A stretch of DNA of 64,000 nt from Pilosibacter fragilis (GTDB lineage: Bacteria > Bacillota > Clostridia > Lachnospirales > Lachnospiraceae). Shown here one piece after another: positions 1 to 9,416 of this stretch. The position numbers and the translations under genes are program-made. The notes below the pieces were generated by a model. It made no database searches and was not told the DNA's origin. It was given only the letters and a program-made list of their open reading frames with translations. The DNA is taken from positions 186,001 through 250,000 of the forward strand of contig NZ_JAVYJB010000001.1 in assembly GCF_032490495.1 (NCBI RefSeq), written 5' to 3'. The number at the start of each line of letters is the position of its first letter. Position 1 is the stretch's first letter.

Positions 1-48
1 TTCGTCTTTCTCCTTCAGCAGTTTTTCCAGTGCTAATGCGATGTACAT
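1..48 (-). CDS. N-terminal end of an unknown protein, cut by the window edge
   Basis: Sixteen codons are visible, beginning MYIALALEKLLKEKDE, after a strong AAAGGAG site 5-6 bases before the ATG. The start lies 15 bases beyond the stop of the neighbouring 124-aa gene, so it is probably the next gene of the ssb operon. The visible peptide is amphipathic and charged, and no function can be given. Confidence 0.5.
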   Translation of the reverse strand, partial: MYIALALEKLLKEKDE

Positions 49-63
49 ATATTTCTCCTTTCT

Positions 64-438
64 CTAGGCCACGTGGCCGGTCAGTATATCATAAAGTTCC
101 GTTGCCTGTCCGGCCACCAGAGTTGTGTTATGGCGGACATACGGAAGCGTTTCCCGTGGGATTTCCATCATTCCCTGACGTTTTAAGTCCAGGCAGGTGC
201 GATTTGGCTTCAAAATAAACTTAATCACGCCGCTCTCTAAGACAAATGGGGAAGCGATGATGTTTAGTACTGCATCCCTGTCTTTTAATGACATGCAACT
301 GCCTCCTCCATCTGACAGGATATTCAATTCCACCGGATAAACAATCTCTCTGTCCAATGCAAGGGAAGTCAGAAAATACTTTGCGGATACAAAGACCCGC
401 TTGGTAGTCGGGGTTCTTTTTTCTTTCTGATCACGCAT
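64..438 (-). CDS. Hypothetical protein (124 aa)
   Basis: Starts at MRDQKEKRTP, where a GGAGG site lies about 12 bases upstream; the start overlaps the end of the OB-fold gene by 8 bases, as expected for translational coupling. An in-frame extension to 576 would run through the neighbour and has no ribosome binding site. The N-terminus is basic and the rest contains several short hydrophobic strands (FILKPN, LPYVRHNTTLVAG). No family is recognised. Being third in an ssb operon suggests, as inference only, a role in DNA replication or repair. Confidence 0.7.
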   Translation of the reverse strand: MRDQKEKRTPTTKRVFVSAKYFLTSLALDREIVYPVELNILSDGGGSCMSLKDRDAVLNIIASPFVLESGVIKFILKPNRTCLDLKRQGMMEIPRETLPYVRHNTTLVAGQATELYDILTGHVA

Positions 439-1120
439 CTTCTTTTTCCTCCATTGCGCGGCCATTCTCGCGGATGACACGACTGCCACTGATCTCATAA
501 ACCTCACGGGTTTCAACTGTTCCGTCTGCACGTTTTTTCTGATATGTGCGGCTCTGAATACGTCCGTTGACGGCAATTCGGTCTCCTACCTGACAGCCAG
601 CCGTCAGATCTGCCAGCCTGCCCCATGCAAGTACCGGAATATAGTCCGATTTTCCGTATGGACGGTTTACCGCAAGCAGCAGGTCCGTAATATGGCGTCC
701 ACTCGTTTTCTTGATACGGAAGTACGGCGGCTTGCATAAGAAACCATTCAGATAAATATGGTTATCTCCGTTTCTTCCGGTTGTTTCTTTTTCCTGTTCC
801 ATGGTATCTGCAAACAGGAAAAGATCCAGATGGTGCTTTCCGCCTTCGTCCATGTGAGTGTAGGAACGGAAGCTACCGGAAATTTTCAGGCATGTTCCAG
901 GCTTGATTGCATTGACATCCCCTTCTCCCATCAATACTTCCGAGACCATGATACGGATGCGATCAACCGTTCCGCTGAGTCTTGGAGTTTCCAGGATGGA
1001 ACTGTAAAATTTCTCTCCGAAAATTTCATGATCCATGGCAAATGTTTTTGCCAGTGTACCGGTTACGGTTGCCTGGTTGTTGCTGTGCGGCTGAATACCG
1101 CTATTGATATCTTTTTCCAT
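431..1120 (-). CDS. SSB-like OB-fold protein (second paralogue)
   Basis: A 229-aa protein starting at MEKDINSG, chosen because AAAGGAG lies 9 bases upstream; the longer frame to 1213 would read through a terminator. It probably holds two OB folds: one around residues 20-120 (VTGTLAK to LFLFADTM) and an SSB-like one around 125-220, with LLLAVNRPYGKSDYIPVLAWG and GDRIAVNGRIQSRTY resembling SSB strands 3-5. The tail is acidic (EEKEDA). It lies just downstream of the classical ssb, past a terminator hairpin. Single-strand DNA binding is inferred from the fold; specialised SSB or recombination partner are both possible. Confidence 0.7.
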   Translation of the reverse strand: MEKDINSGIQPHSNNQATVTGTLAKTFAMDHEIFGEKFYSSILETPRLSGTVDRIRIMVSEVLMGEGDVNAIKPGTCLKISGSFRSYTHMDEGGKHHLDLFLFADTMEQEKETTGRNGDNHIYLNGFLCKPPYFRIKKTSGRHITDLLLAVNRPYGKSDYIPVLAWGRLADLTAGCQVGDRIAVNGRIQSRTYQKKRADGTVETREVYEISGSRVIRENGRAMEEKEDA

Positions 1121-1176
1121 TGGTATCGCTCCTTTTGTTTTCATATTTTCATTTTTTGCATTTGTTGCGTCAGGCA

Positions 1177-1206
1177 AAAAGAAAGGCTGCATATCCGCAG
1201 CCTTCC
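1177..1206 (-). terminator. Intrinsic terminator after ssb
   Basis: The 6-bp stem GGCTGC/GCAGCC is followed on the minus strand by a broken T tract (TTTCTTTTT). It separates ssb from the second OB-fold gene and may allow partial read-through. Confidence 0.7.
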
Positions 1207-1242
1207 TTTCCACTCATCACTGTGTCAGGCGTCTGCCTTTGC

Positions 1243-1767
1243 TTAATTGAACGGCAGTCCCTCGTCTTCTACCCCATCCGGGATATTCATGAAGCCGCCA
1301 TCGTTACCGTAGCCATAACCGCCGTCACCGTAGCCTCCGCCATAGTTCTGGGACTGGTCACCGTAAGCTCCATTGTAGCCACCGCCGTTATTGCCGTTGT
1401 TCGCTCCGTTTCCATTGCCGCCGTTACCACCGTTACTGTTTGTCCGCTTGGAATCCGCGAACTCCTGGCTGTTTACTACAACCTCAGTGGTATAGACCTT
1501 CTGCCCGTCACGGTTTGTGTAGCTGCCTGTCTGGATACGGCCACTGATCAGGACACGCATACCCTGGCGGAAATACTTTTCCGCATGCTCTCCGGACTTG
1601 CCGAATGCCACGCAGTTAATGAAATCCGCACCGGGCTCCTGATTGTTACGGGTCTTCGGACGGTCCACTGCAAGGCTGTATCTTGCGATCGCCATGGCAT
1701 TCTCTCCCTGGCTGTAGCGTACCTCCGGGTCACGAGTCAGTCTTCCCATTAAAATTACTGTGTTCAT
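1243..1767 (-). CDS. ssb: Single-stranded DNA-binding protein
   Basis: Coats single-stranded DNA during replication, repair and recombination. The 174-aa protein opens with MNTVILMGRLTRDPEVRY and continues through FINCVAFGKSGEHAEKYF and VLISGRIQTGSYTNRDG, the standard bacterial SSB OB fold (about residues 1-105). It then has a Gly/Asn/Tyr-rich linker and the tip DEGLPFN, equivalent to the DDDIPF tail that recruits partner proteins. Length is normal for the family. It is the first gene after a TCCATAATT promoter-like motif. An SSB with a complete tail implies the replicon supplies its own replication-hub protein. Confidence 0.96.
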   Translation of the reverse strand: MNTVILMGRLTRDPEVRYSQGENAMAIARYSLAVDRPKTRNNQEPGADFINCVAFGKSGEHAEKYFRQGMRVLISGRIQTGSYTNRDGQKVYTTEVVVNSQEFADSKRTNSNGGNGGNGNGANNGNNGGGYNGAYGDQSQNYGGGYGDGGYGYGNDGGFMNIPDGVEDEGLPFN

Positions 1768-1826
1768 AAAAATCCTCCTGTTCTGAGTGGAGCTCTTTCC
1801 TCCACGCCTTTTATTTTTTTCAGGAT

Positions 1827-1835
1827 AATTATGGA
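1827..1835 (-). promoter_or_regulatory. CCATAATT operon motif before ssb
   Basis: TCCATAATT in coding orientation, about 60 bases before the ssb ATG and just after the previous gene's stop. Member of the repeated family described in the findings. Confidence 0.6.
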
Positions 1836-1855
1836 GACGGATTCCTGCAAATAAA

Positions 1856-2440
1856 TTACGAGTTTGTTTGTAGCGGACTGTCTGTCCAGAAAACAGGTGT
1901 ATGGGTACTGTGTGAGACGTATTTCTGAAAACTGCATCGCTGGTTTTCTAATTTCTGCAGTGCCTGTCTGACATGTTCTTCCTGCAGTCCGCCTTCCTCC
2001 ATGGTATGGCAGAAATACCTGGTCCTTACCAGGCAGTGACCAATACCGGTTTCGTCATATGCTTCCTGTGAGAAATCATCATCTAAGCTGACAAAACAGA
2101 TCTGTCTGTCCGTCTGCATTTCCAGCCATGCCCTGATTTCTTCCGGACGATTTCCGTGGATGCGCGGTGTCATAGAATATACAGACATACCGTAATGGCC
2201 GAGTGCCTTGAGAAGTCCCTGATACATGTTCCGACACTGTGTGTCTCCTGCGTCTTTCAATTCCCGCCAGGTTGAAGACAAAACGATCTGCGCCTGCGTT
2301 TCCCGATATAAGACTGCCAGGTCTCTCAGATTGTCTTCGCTAATGTCCACATAACTTCCGATTGGTGCGGTCTGACAGTACGGAAGGGAGTTAAGGACGC
2401 CGTCCACATCCAGGAAAATAATGTTGATCGGTTCTGTCAT
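1856..2440 (-). CDS. HAD-superfamily phosphatase of the RNA-repair-like (Swiss Army Knife) type
   Basis: A 194-aa soluble protein with HAD motif I near the N-terminus (IIFLDVDGVLN; first Asp the predicted nucleophile), motif II-like VLSSTW around residue 54 and a later acidic pair FVSLDDDFS near 118. The layout resembles the HAD domains grouped as Swiss Army Knife RNA repair-like, but HAD substrates cannot be read from sequence. Its start overlaps the stop of the upstream 131-aa gene by ATGA, so the two are probably co-translated. The last 25 residues look poorly ordered. Confidence 0.75.
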   Translation of the reverse strand: MTEPINIIFLDVDGVLNSLPYCQTAPIGSYVDISEDNLRDLAVLYRETQAQIVLSSTWRELKDAGDTQCRNMYQGLLKALGHYGMSVYSMTPRIHGNRPEEIRAWLEMQTDRQICFVSLDDDFSQEAYDETGIGHCLVRTRYFCHTMEEGGLQEEHVRQALQKLENQRCSFQKYVSHSTHTPVFWTDSPLQTNS

Positions 2441-2832
2441 TCTTTATCCTTTCTCAGTTCCATGAAATAGGCATCTTTGTGTGCGCCAAAATCAATGTCC
2501 GGATGCATGACTGTCATGTCCTGCTTGACCTTCTGAAATACTTCTTCCGTGACCGTGGAATCAAGCAGGTGCAAATTCCCGTCATTTGCACCGAAATAAT
2601 ATGTTTTCGGTCGAAGGAGTGCCAGCCGCTGTCCGATGTTGACTTTAAACATCGCTCCAATCGTTCCATCCTGGTCTGTCATCAGATAGGCGAACTCCAC
2701 TTTGACCCTTGGCATGTCCGCAAGGGTCATGTAATGCATGTTCAGCAACACGGAGAGAGCCGTGTCACATAACATTTCCTTGGTTTTCCGGTTGGCAATT
2801 GCGTTTTCCCATACTTTTTCTTTTTTGATCAT
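2437..2832 (-). CDS. Hypothetical protein (131 aa)
   Basis: First gene of a two-gene operon with the HAD phosphatase, 32 bases after a TCCATAATT motif. The protein is mixed alpha/beta with no signal peptide or membrane segment: a helical N-terminal half with Cys and Met, then a strand-rich part (LALLRPKTYYFGANDGNLHLLD) and a His/Asp-rich C-terminus. No family recognised. The ATGA overlap with the HAD gene suggests a linked function. Confidence 0.7.
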   Translation of the reverse strand: MIKKEKVWENAIANRKTKEMLCDTALSVLLNMHYMTLADMPRVKVEFAYLMTDQDGTIGAMFKVNIGQRLALLRPKTYYFGANDGNLHLLDSTVTEEVFQKVKQDMTVMHPDIDFGAHKDAYFMELRKDKE

Positions 2833-2863
2833 GATTTTGATCTCCTTTTCATTTTTCTGTGGT

Positions 2864-2872
2864 AATTATGGA
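2864..2872 (-). promoter_or_regulatory. CCATAATT operon motif
   Basis: TTCCATAATT in coding orientation, 32 bases before the ATG at 2832. Confidence 0.6.
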
Positions 2873-2898
2873 AGAAATGTTGGAAATATTGGTTTTGG

Positions 2899-2937
2899 TG
2901 TCTTACTCACGACTAAAGTTACGAGAATGCAACGCTA
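2899..2937 (-). repeat. Solo IS200/IS605-like end hairpin
   Basis: On the minus strand it reads CGTTGCATTCTCGTAACTTT followed by AGTCGTGAGTAAGAC. The core CTCGTAAC-TTTA-GTCGTGAG is an imperfect palindrome shared with the ends of the intact TnpB element (46505-46546) and with 33692-33731. No transposase gene adjoins it. Confidence 0.6.
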
Positions 2938-2971
2938 ATGGCTCTTTCAAAATTTTTTCATGATTAGGCAT

Positions 2972-3001
2972 AAGAAAACGCAGGCCATGAAGACCTGCGC
3001 T
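2972..3001 (-). terminator. Intrinsic terminator after the giant surface-protein gene
   Basis: Minus strand: GCGCAGGTC-TTCAT-GGCCTGCG followed by TTTTCTTA. It lies 17 bases past the stop of the DUF285 segment. Confidence 0.75.
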
Positions 3002-3017
3002 TTCAATCAATTCTTGA

Positions 3018-3500
3018 TTATGATGATGGTGTGAAGGTACCGCTGCTATTCCATGTACCTTTGCGTTTTGTAAAGTTCGGATGGGATGGCGCTCCCTGAA
3101 AGGCATTTCTGAAGTTTGTGACTTTGCCAATGTCCCAGTTATTGATTGCGGAACAATCCGTTAATTGATCGCAGCCACGGAACGCCTCTGCTAATGTAGT
3201 GACCTTACTTGTATTCCAGTTTTCCAGTCCCGATAAATTCTTGACAGGTATTCCGCGGAATGTCGAACGCATAATTTTTACATTGCTGACATCCCAATGT
3301 GATAATGGTGTTAAATCTGAAACTTTAAAGCAATTAAAGGTACTCTCCATGCTTGTTACACTGCTTGTATTCCAATTTGCAATCGGGGACAAATCGGTAA
3401 TGTTCTGTGCGCAATAGAACAGGCTGTCCATAATATCCGCCATTCGCATCATAGGTAACTGTAAACGGTGCTTTTGGAATCTGCGGGTTAATCTCAACAC
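3018..3500 (-). CDS. DUF285 (BspA-type) C-terminal segment of the adhesin, out of frame
   Basis: This frame encodes three to four repeats of the DUF285/Mycoplasma-lipoprotein type (ITDLSPIANWNTSSVTSM, LTPLSHWDVSNVKIM, LSGLENWNTSKVTTL, INNWDIGKVTNF), leucine-rich-like repeats found on bacterial surface proteins. It has no start codon with a ribosome binding site. Homology begins near 3430, where the long upstream frame reads the InlB-type sequence TVTYDANGG and then loses sense. It therefore looks like the natural C-terminus of the 3334-9384 protein, separated by a frameshift or an out-of-frame deletion. The peptide from 3500 to about 3440 is only the shadow of the other frame. Confidence 0.65.
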   Translation of the reverse strand: MLRLTRRFQKHRLQLPMMRMADIMDSLFYCAQNITDLSPIANWNTSSVTSMESTFNCFKVSDLTPLSHWDVSNVKIMRSTFRGIPVKNLSGLENWNTSKVTTLAEAFRGCDQLTDCSAINNWDIGKVTNFRNAFQGAPSHPNFTKRKGTWNSSGTFTPSS

Positions 3501-6500
3501 TGAAGGCGTCCGTTACCGTGATTCCATTTTCCGCATAGGAAACATTCACCGTATATCCCGCGCCGGAAGCATTATTGCTGCCGGTTACCGTAGCCGGATC
3601 AATGGTAAGGTCCGCAAAGGATACGTTTTTGCTGCTGCCATCATCATAATAAGCGACAGCTTCCAGATCATCTGCGGTAAAGGTATATTCGCTTTCCGTA
3701 TCGGATTCGATTTTTGCCGGTCCTTTATAGGTTATCTGGAACCCGGTCAGTTTTGCTGCTGTATTAATGATGCTTGTTGTGATTCCCGAGTGGCTGAATT
3801 TTTCATACTGCATCATGGTTCCGGAGAACGTCACTTCCGCTTCTTTTTCGGATGTGAGATTTGCGGTTGCTGTTCCGTTTGACACGGTCACATTCTTACC
3901 TGCCGTTACATTATCCTGCTTGTAGCGTTCAACATTCTTTTCCGTTACCGTATAAGTGCCGGAAGGGATACCGGCCAGAACCGTGCTGCCGGATTGGGAA
4001 CCGCTTGATAACGCAATTGTTTTATTCCAAGTATGGGACGCGCCATTGATATCTGTTCCTTTGATCTCAAATAAAAATACCGCGTTCCCAAATGGCTCGT
4101 ACTGCTCGTTGATCGTCTTGTTGATCATGATCTGCACTTGCTCAACCGGACTGTAATCGGTCAGGTTCTGCACGGTCGCGCAGTTTTCCTCGTTGACGGA
4201 GAAACGGATTTTGGAAGCACTGAGCCCATATCCTGCCGGGGCTTTGGTTTCCTCAAAATAATAGGATCCCCACTCCAGATCCGCTACGGAAATCGTTCCG
4301 TTTTCATCTGTTGTAAGTCCTGACTTTAAGAGGCTTCCGTCATTTTTGTAAAGGCAGAACTCTGCCCCCGTAATTTTTTTACTCTTTGTTGCCGCATCCA
4401 GTTTTGTCAGTACTACGGAACCGAGAATACGGTCATTGACGATACGTACCGTCTGTACTGCGTCCGCGTTTTCCGCCGTTACCGCAAACTCAAACCGTGT
4501 CTCTGATTTCCGGTACCCGGTTGGGGCTTTTGTCTCCGCAAAATAATAATCTCCCCATGCCAGTCCAGAAACCACATCTGTGGAACCCTCGGTTCCTGTG
4601 GTCAGATTTTCCTTTACAAGCGTATCAGCCGTTTTGGAATTTTCTGATTTTTTATAGAGTGAAAACTGTGCACCGGCGAGCGGCATGCCGTCTGCGGAAT
4701 CTTTCTGCAGCTTTACGGAGCCTGTCTTTCTTGAACCGGTCTGGCTGATCTTTACAATCGTGCCAACGGTTGTTTCGTCCAGGTCTGTTTCCACCGGGTC
4801 GGATGAGAGTTTGTATCCGACTGCCGGCATGGATTCCACAAACCGGTAATGGCCAAATTTCAAATCCTCAACCGTTAATTCACCGGCTGCATTGGTTTTT
4901 AAAAACTCATAGATTTTTTCATAAGTTCCATCTGCTTTTTTCTTATATACGTCATAATAAGCATTTTTCAGCAGATCTCCGTTTACTGCATCTGTTTTTG
5001 TCAGGCAAATGGATGCCGGAAGTTCCGCGTCTTTTGCCTCCAGTGTGGTGCTGACCGTATCAGAATCTGCATGATACTGGGCTTTACCAACTTCAAAGGA
5101 AAGCTGTTTGGTATTCAGCTCATACCCGGCAGCAGCTTCTGTTTCCTGCACGTAATAACTGCCCCATGGCAGATTTGATATCGTGACGGTTCCATCGCTT
5201 CCGGTCATGAAGCTATCCTTTGTGCCGGATTCGCTGTATGCATATGTTCCATTTTCTTCTGTCAGGAATATCTGCGTTCCGTCTGCTTTAAAAAGCTGGT
5301 ACTTTGCATTCGCGAGTGGGGCATGGGTCTCATCATCTGCATCCCGCTGTGTCAGTGTCATGCTTCCCGGGATTCTGTGGTTTTCAATCAGAACCGTTTC
5401 CGGAATATCCGTAATCGTGAATGTGTGTTTGCCGCTCAGTTTCTGGTATCCGGCCGGTGCCTGCACCATTTCCCAGGAGTACTCTCCGCCGCGGATGTTG
5501 TTTAAAATAACGCGGCCAAGGACATTTAATTCTTTGCCACCATTCTCAAACAGAGCGGTTCCATCCGGATTGTAAATCTGGACTTTTCCTCCGGTCAGGG
5601 AGGTGTAATGTACGGTACCGTCTTCGTCTGTTTTCTGAATGTTGTCCGCATCCACACTCTGAAGGATCAGTTTTCCGACATTGTCCAGGCATTTTACATA
5701 GGTTTCCGCTGACGGCAGGGTGTATGTTTTTTCAAACCCGCTTGTCAGTCCGTATGCATCATACTGAACTGTGTACTGGTTGACCGCTTTCTTATCGATC
5801 GTGGACCGGTCCGCCGGTGCCTGCATGTTAACAGTCACGTATGCCATCTGCTGCGTTTTCATGACACCATCAGTCATCTGTGATGTGTCCAGCGCAATGG
5901 CGATGCTCTTTACCTGTCCCGGCTGCGTTGTCGTCCATCCGGACGCGGTTAAATCAAATTCCTGACTTGCATCCTCGGAATAGTATACAGTCGGTACCAG
6001 GCCCAGTTTTTTCACTGCGGAAGTATCAACGGATATGAAGGTACCCTGCCATGCACTGCTGATGTTTTTATAGTTACTGTTTCCATCTCCGTCCGTTTCT
6101 TCAATCTTCGCGCCCTGCTCGATATTATCAAAGAAAATGATATTTTTCGCGTTTGAGGAACCAAGACCAAAATCCAGACGATAGGAATAATCGGATTTTT
6201 CTTTATTCTCTTTGGTATCTTTGCTGTCATACAGTCTTGCAACCGTGTCATCCACATAACCGTTTGAGTAATAACTCTTCACATACTTGGAAACAAATTC
6301 GCGCCATTCCGTTGCATTATCCTGTACGTTGATGCTTCCACATGCGTAAGCCATTTTATTATCGGTGCGGCCATCTTCATCCAGATCATATTCATCTGCC
6401 CGGATGGAATATCCGCCAACCTTATCCAGACCCTCATCATGCGGCATCAGGTAAGCGGCTGTGCTGTAATGGGTGCCATAAACGGTATAGTCTGCGTAAG

Positions 6501-9384
6501 CCAGGTAGACATTAAAGGTCATTTCTGCCGTGGTGAGCTTTGAAATATCCAGCGGCGAATCTGAAAAATCGAAATCACATACGACTACTGTCTTATCATT
6601 CACTTCCCTTGATGATGCCGTCATGTAATCCCCGAAGTTTGTAACCTCGTTACCATTTAAGTCCGTAGCGCTTCCGGTTACTTCAACCCCTTCCTCGTCC
6701 AGGTCTACTGTCATTCCATCCGGCACTTCCGTATAAAGGGAAAATCTCTTTAATTCCCCATGGTTATCGGACTGCAGTGTGCCTGTTGAAGTAATGGATG
6801 TTTTAAAACCGGTCTTACCGTTTCCTTCCATTGCCGGAACGAGCATGCTTGCGTTTAAGGTCAGGACCGGGTTTCTTAACCAGACGTTCGTGTAATCCCG
6901 CATCAGACACTCCCCATAGAGGCTCTGATCTCTTTCACTCAGTTCTTCTCCAAATGCGCCTTCATAGCTGCCTGCTTCCTGGGCACAGTCGTTTACTTCT
7001 TCCTCATTGTCTTCGTCCACGTATACGGAACGCAGATAAGAGAAATTTACAACTGCCTTCTCTCGGTCCACCTGTTCTTCCTCTGTTTTTTCCTGTTCCT
7101 CATTCCAGTCGAGGTGGAATCTTATACCGACATTGATCTTATAATCATACGATCCGGTGATTCCGTTCACGCGAACGAAAACGGCCTTGATACCTGCCGG
7201 AAGCTGTTTGGCTGTATAGGAACCGGTGGTTCCGGAACTGATAAGGACGTAGGAGTCAAGAGGTGTTTCGTCCGGATCCCCACTGGTTCCGAAAATTTCG
7301 TATCCATAACTTTTGGAGGTGTTTGGGATGAGTACATACACAATATCGTATTCATCCGGTTCCAGCGTTCTCATGCTGCCGTCATTTAAGGTAACAGCCA
7401 GTTTGTCATCACCGATGATTAAGGAGTGTTCCTGGTCGGCACCGATCTGGCTGGTTTTTGTTGCATTTTCGGATGCCACTGTAAGTGCCGTTGCATCTTT
7501 ATCATCCGCGTCAGACGGTGTTGCGATATTGCTTGCGTAGCTGGTCAGGGAGAAAAGATCAGCCGGTACTGCTTTCAAAAGCTTTGAAAAAACGGAGGAA
7601 ATCGGATGCCGTGTTTTCACAGTGGTTTCATCTGCATTTTTTGCTTTACCTACCATCTCGGTTTTATTTTCCGTTTCTTTTATCTTTTCTTTTCCTTCCT
7701 CGGATTCCATTGCAGCGGCGTTACTTTTTTCATCTTTACTTTCTGCCTTATCACTGGAAGAATCTTCCTTTGCCGTGGAATCCACGTTTTCCGTTTCTTT
7801 CACAGTTTCCTCCGTGGTTACTTCGGCAGTCTCTTTTGCATTTTCTTTTGTTTCTTCCGTTGCGTCTTTTTCGCCTTTTTCAGTTTCTGATTCCTGCGTC
7901 TCATCTGTTTCGGATTTGGAAGAATTTGAAGTTTCAGGCTGTGTGGTATCTTCGGCTTCGATATCAATATCCCGAAGTTCCGGATCTGCAGTTGCATCCG
8001 CATACAAATCTCCATATGTCATGCCATTCAGCTCTTCCGGTTCATACAGACCATTTTCATTCCAGTTTAAATCGTCCCAGTCAGAGAGTTCCATATCTCC
8101 GACACTGATATCTTCCAGGGACATCATATCCGCATCCGATGCAGTTGCCACCATTTTTCTGGCAGCACGACGACGCTGGGAAGCGGTGTATTTACGCTGT
8201 GATTTTCCACTGATGGTAAAATCTATGATTTTGCCATTGTAGAGATTGGTCGCCGGCAGGCGGTCTGCATAGTTGCTTGGATTTGTATGATCGAACCTTT
8301 CATACGTGTTTTTGGAATCAATACCGTAAGTGTAGCCTTCGTGTATAAAGGAATAACTGGTTACGGTAAAGGTCTGTTCCGCGTCCACGATTTCGTTGGA
8401 AGCAGCGGATTTTGTCCAAGTGGATTCATCCTGATACATTCTATCCAGATGACCATGGACCGTTACCTGTTTTCCATCCAGGGCAGTCTTTTTAAATCCA
8501 ATCGAAAAATACTGGTATGTTTCCGGTCCTCCGTACTGTTCCTTAAACGGATAGAAACCGGTTTCTCCGTCCTCATTCCTGGTAAGTGTCAAAGTTTTTT
8601 TACCCTGTAAGACCTTAACGTCCGAAGTCTTGGCTTCGTCCGGAAGATCCAGGCTTACAAAATACGTGGACTTGTAAACGCCCCTGGAAAGAACATCCTT
8701 ATCGAAGCGGGTTGTGAAATCATACCAGACATAATTCTGATCTGCATTCTCATACTGTTCCCCTGTGAGATTTTCCTTAGACAAATAGATTCTGTACCGG
8801 TCTTTTGCGGAAGTGAATTTGTAAGACAACGGTTCCATCACAATGCTGCCATCTCCGTCAATAGAAAAATACGGGCTTTTTGTCTGAGCGAACCCATTTT
8901 CGCAATTTCTTGCGTTGAAATTCCACATCAGCTCAAAACCTCCGGATACAGACTGGCCTGTTTTTACGTCAAACTGGTTCGTGAACGCATACAGGTCATT
9001 GCCCTGATCCCAGTCATAGCTCCATTCAGAATCAGACTGGTCTGCCGCAAGCTTGCTTGCTTTTGCCGTGGAATTGCGGTTGGCGTTTCCAATGCCCGGG
9101 ATGGCAAAATGCATACTCCCGGCCGGATAATCCTTTTCTGCATTCTCGATCCGGTACGTGACAACAATTTTGGGCTGCCTCGTCGAATCCCCGGCTGCGT
9201 TCCATTCATAGTCTGTCGATAGCGTACTCCACGCCACATCAACTTTCCAGCCATCCAGATAATTGGAATAATGATCCGTGACGCCTTCCGCAAATGTCTG
9301 CCACTGAATATTAGTAAATGCTATTATGACCGACAAGCATAACGCGAGGAAGCGTTTCGGGCTGGAACACATCTTGTTTTTCAT
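3334..9384 (-). CDS. Giant secreted SpaA/Cna_B-domain adhesin, frameshifted near its C-terminus
   Basis: About 2016 aa from MKNKMCSSPKRF (AAAGGAG 8 bases upstream; the extension to 9564 is translated transposon end). Residues 1-31 are a signal peptide (FLALCLSVIIAFTNIQW, cleavage near TFA-EG). There is an extracellular N-terminal region, an acidic Ser/Thr/Glu-rich spacer around residues 465-590, and a beta-rich middle. Four to five SpaA/Cna_B prealbumin-like domains lie around 1240-1750, with the recurring ends YYFAETKAPTGY and YYFEETKAPAGY whose Lys/Glu residues typically form isopeptide bonds. A bacterial Ig-like stretch (1875-1970) and the InlB-type TVTYDANGG follow. The frame then runs out of sense; DUF285 repeats continue in another frame. 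No LPxTG motif is seen. Likely role: host-surface or matrix adhesion. Confidence 0.85.
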   Translation of the reverse strand: MKNKMCSSPKRFLALCLSVIIAFTNIQWQTFAEGVTDHYSNYLDGWKVDVAWSTLSTDYEWNAAGDSTRQPKIVVTYRIENAEKDYPAGSMHFAIPGIGNANRNSTAKASKLAADQSDSEWSYDWDQGNDLYAFTNQFDVKTGQSVSGGFELMWNFNARNCENGFAQTKSPYFSIDGDGSIVMEPLSYKFTSAKDRYRIYLSKENLTGEQYENADQNYVWYDFTTRFDKDVLSRGVYKSTYFVSLDLPDEAKTSDVKVLQGKKTLTLTRNEDGETGFYPFKEQYGGPETYQYFSIGFKKTALDGKQVTVHGHLDRMYQDESTWTKSAASNEIVDAEQTFTVTSYSFIHEGYTYGIDSKNTYERFDHTNPSNYADRLPATNLYNGKIIDFTISGKSQRKYTASQRRRAARKMVATASDADMMSLEDISVGDMELSDWDDLNWNENGLYEPEELNGMTYGDLYADATADPELRDIDIEAEDTTQPETSNSSKSETDETQESETEKGEKDATEETKENAKETAEVTTEETVKETENVDSTAKEDSSSDKAESKDEKSNAAAMESEEGKEKIKETENKTEMVGKAKNADETTVKTRHPISSVFSKLLKAVPADLFSLTSYASNIATPSDADDKDATALTVASENATKTSQIGADQEHSLIIGDDKLAVTLNDGSMRTLEPDEYDIVYVLIPNTSKSYGYEIFGTSGDPDETPLDSYVLISSGTTGSYTAKQLPAGIKAVFVRVNGITGSYDYKINVGIRFHLDWNEEQEKTEEEQVDREKAVVNFSYLRSVYVDEDNEEEVNDCAQEAGSYEGAFGEELSERDQSLYGECLMRDYTNVWLRNPVLTLNASMLVPAMEGNGKTGFKTSITSTGTLQSDNHGELKRFSLYTEVPDGMTVDLDEEGVEVTGSATDLNGNEVTNFGDYMTASSREVNDKTVVVCDFDFSDSPLDISKLTTAEMTFNVYLAYADYTVYGTHYSTAAYLMPHDEGLDKVGGYSIRADEYDLDEDGRTDNKMAYACGSINVQDNATEWREFVSKYVKSYYSNGYVDDTVARLYDSKDTKENKEKSDYSYRLDFGLGSSNAKNIIFFDNIEQGAKIEETDGDGNSNYKNISSAWQGTFISVDTSAVKKLGLVPTVYYSEDASQEFDLTASGWTTTQPGQVKSIAIALDTSQMTDGVMKTQQMAYVTVNMQAPADRSTIDKKAVNQYTVQYDAYGLTSGFEKTYTLPSAETYVKCLDNVGKLILQSVDADNIQKTDEDGTVHYTSLTGGKVQIYNPDGTALFENGGKELNVLGRVILNNIRGGEYSWEMVQAPAGYQKLSGKHTFTITDIPETVLIENHRIPGSMTLTQRDADDETHAPLANAKYQLFKADGTQIFLTEENGTYAYSESGTKDSFMTGSDGTVTISNLPWGSYYVQETEAAAGYELNTKQLSFEVGKAQYHADSDTVSTTLEAKDAELPASICLTKTDAVNGDLLKNAYYDVYKKKADGTYEKIYEFLKTNAAGELTVEDLKFGHYRFVESMPAVGYKLSSDPVETDLDETTVGTIVKISQTGSRKTGSVKLQKDSADGMPLAGAQFSLYKKSENSKTADTLVKENLTTGTEGSTDVVSGLAWGDYYFAETKAPTGYRKSETRFEFAVTAENADAVQTVRIVNDRILGSVVLTKLDAATKSKKITGAEFCLYKNDGSLLKSGLTTDENGTISVADLEWGSYYFEETKAPAGYGLSASKIRFSVNEENCATVQNLTDYSPVEQVQIMINKTINEQYEPFGNAVFLFEIKGTDINGASHTWNKTIALSSGSQSGSTVLAGIPSGTYTVTEKNVERYKQDNVTAGKNVTVSNGTATANLTSEKEAEVTFSGTMMQYEKFSHSGITTSIINTAAKLTGFQITYKGPAKIESDTESEYTFTADDLEAVAYYDDGSSKNVSFADLTIDPATVTGSNNASGAGYTVNVSYAENGITVTDAFSVEINPQIPKAPFTVTYDANGGYYGQPVLLRTEHYRFVPDCKLEYKQCNKHGEYL

Positions 9385-9416
9385 GTGTAACTCTCCTTTC
9401 TCAAATTTCTTATGAC

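Noticed and set aside
7485..8242. Plus-strand Ser/Phe-rich ORFs opposite the adhesin spacer
   Set aside because: They mirror the Glu/Thr/Ser repeats of the adhesin on the other strand.
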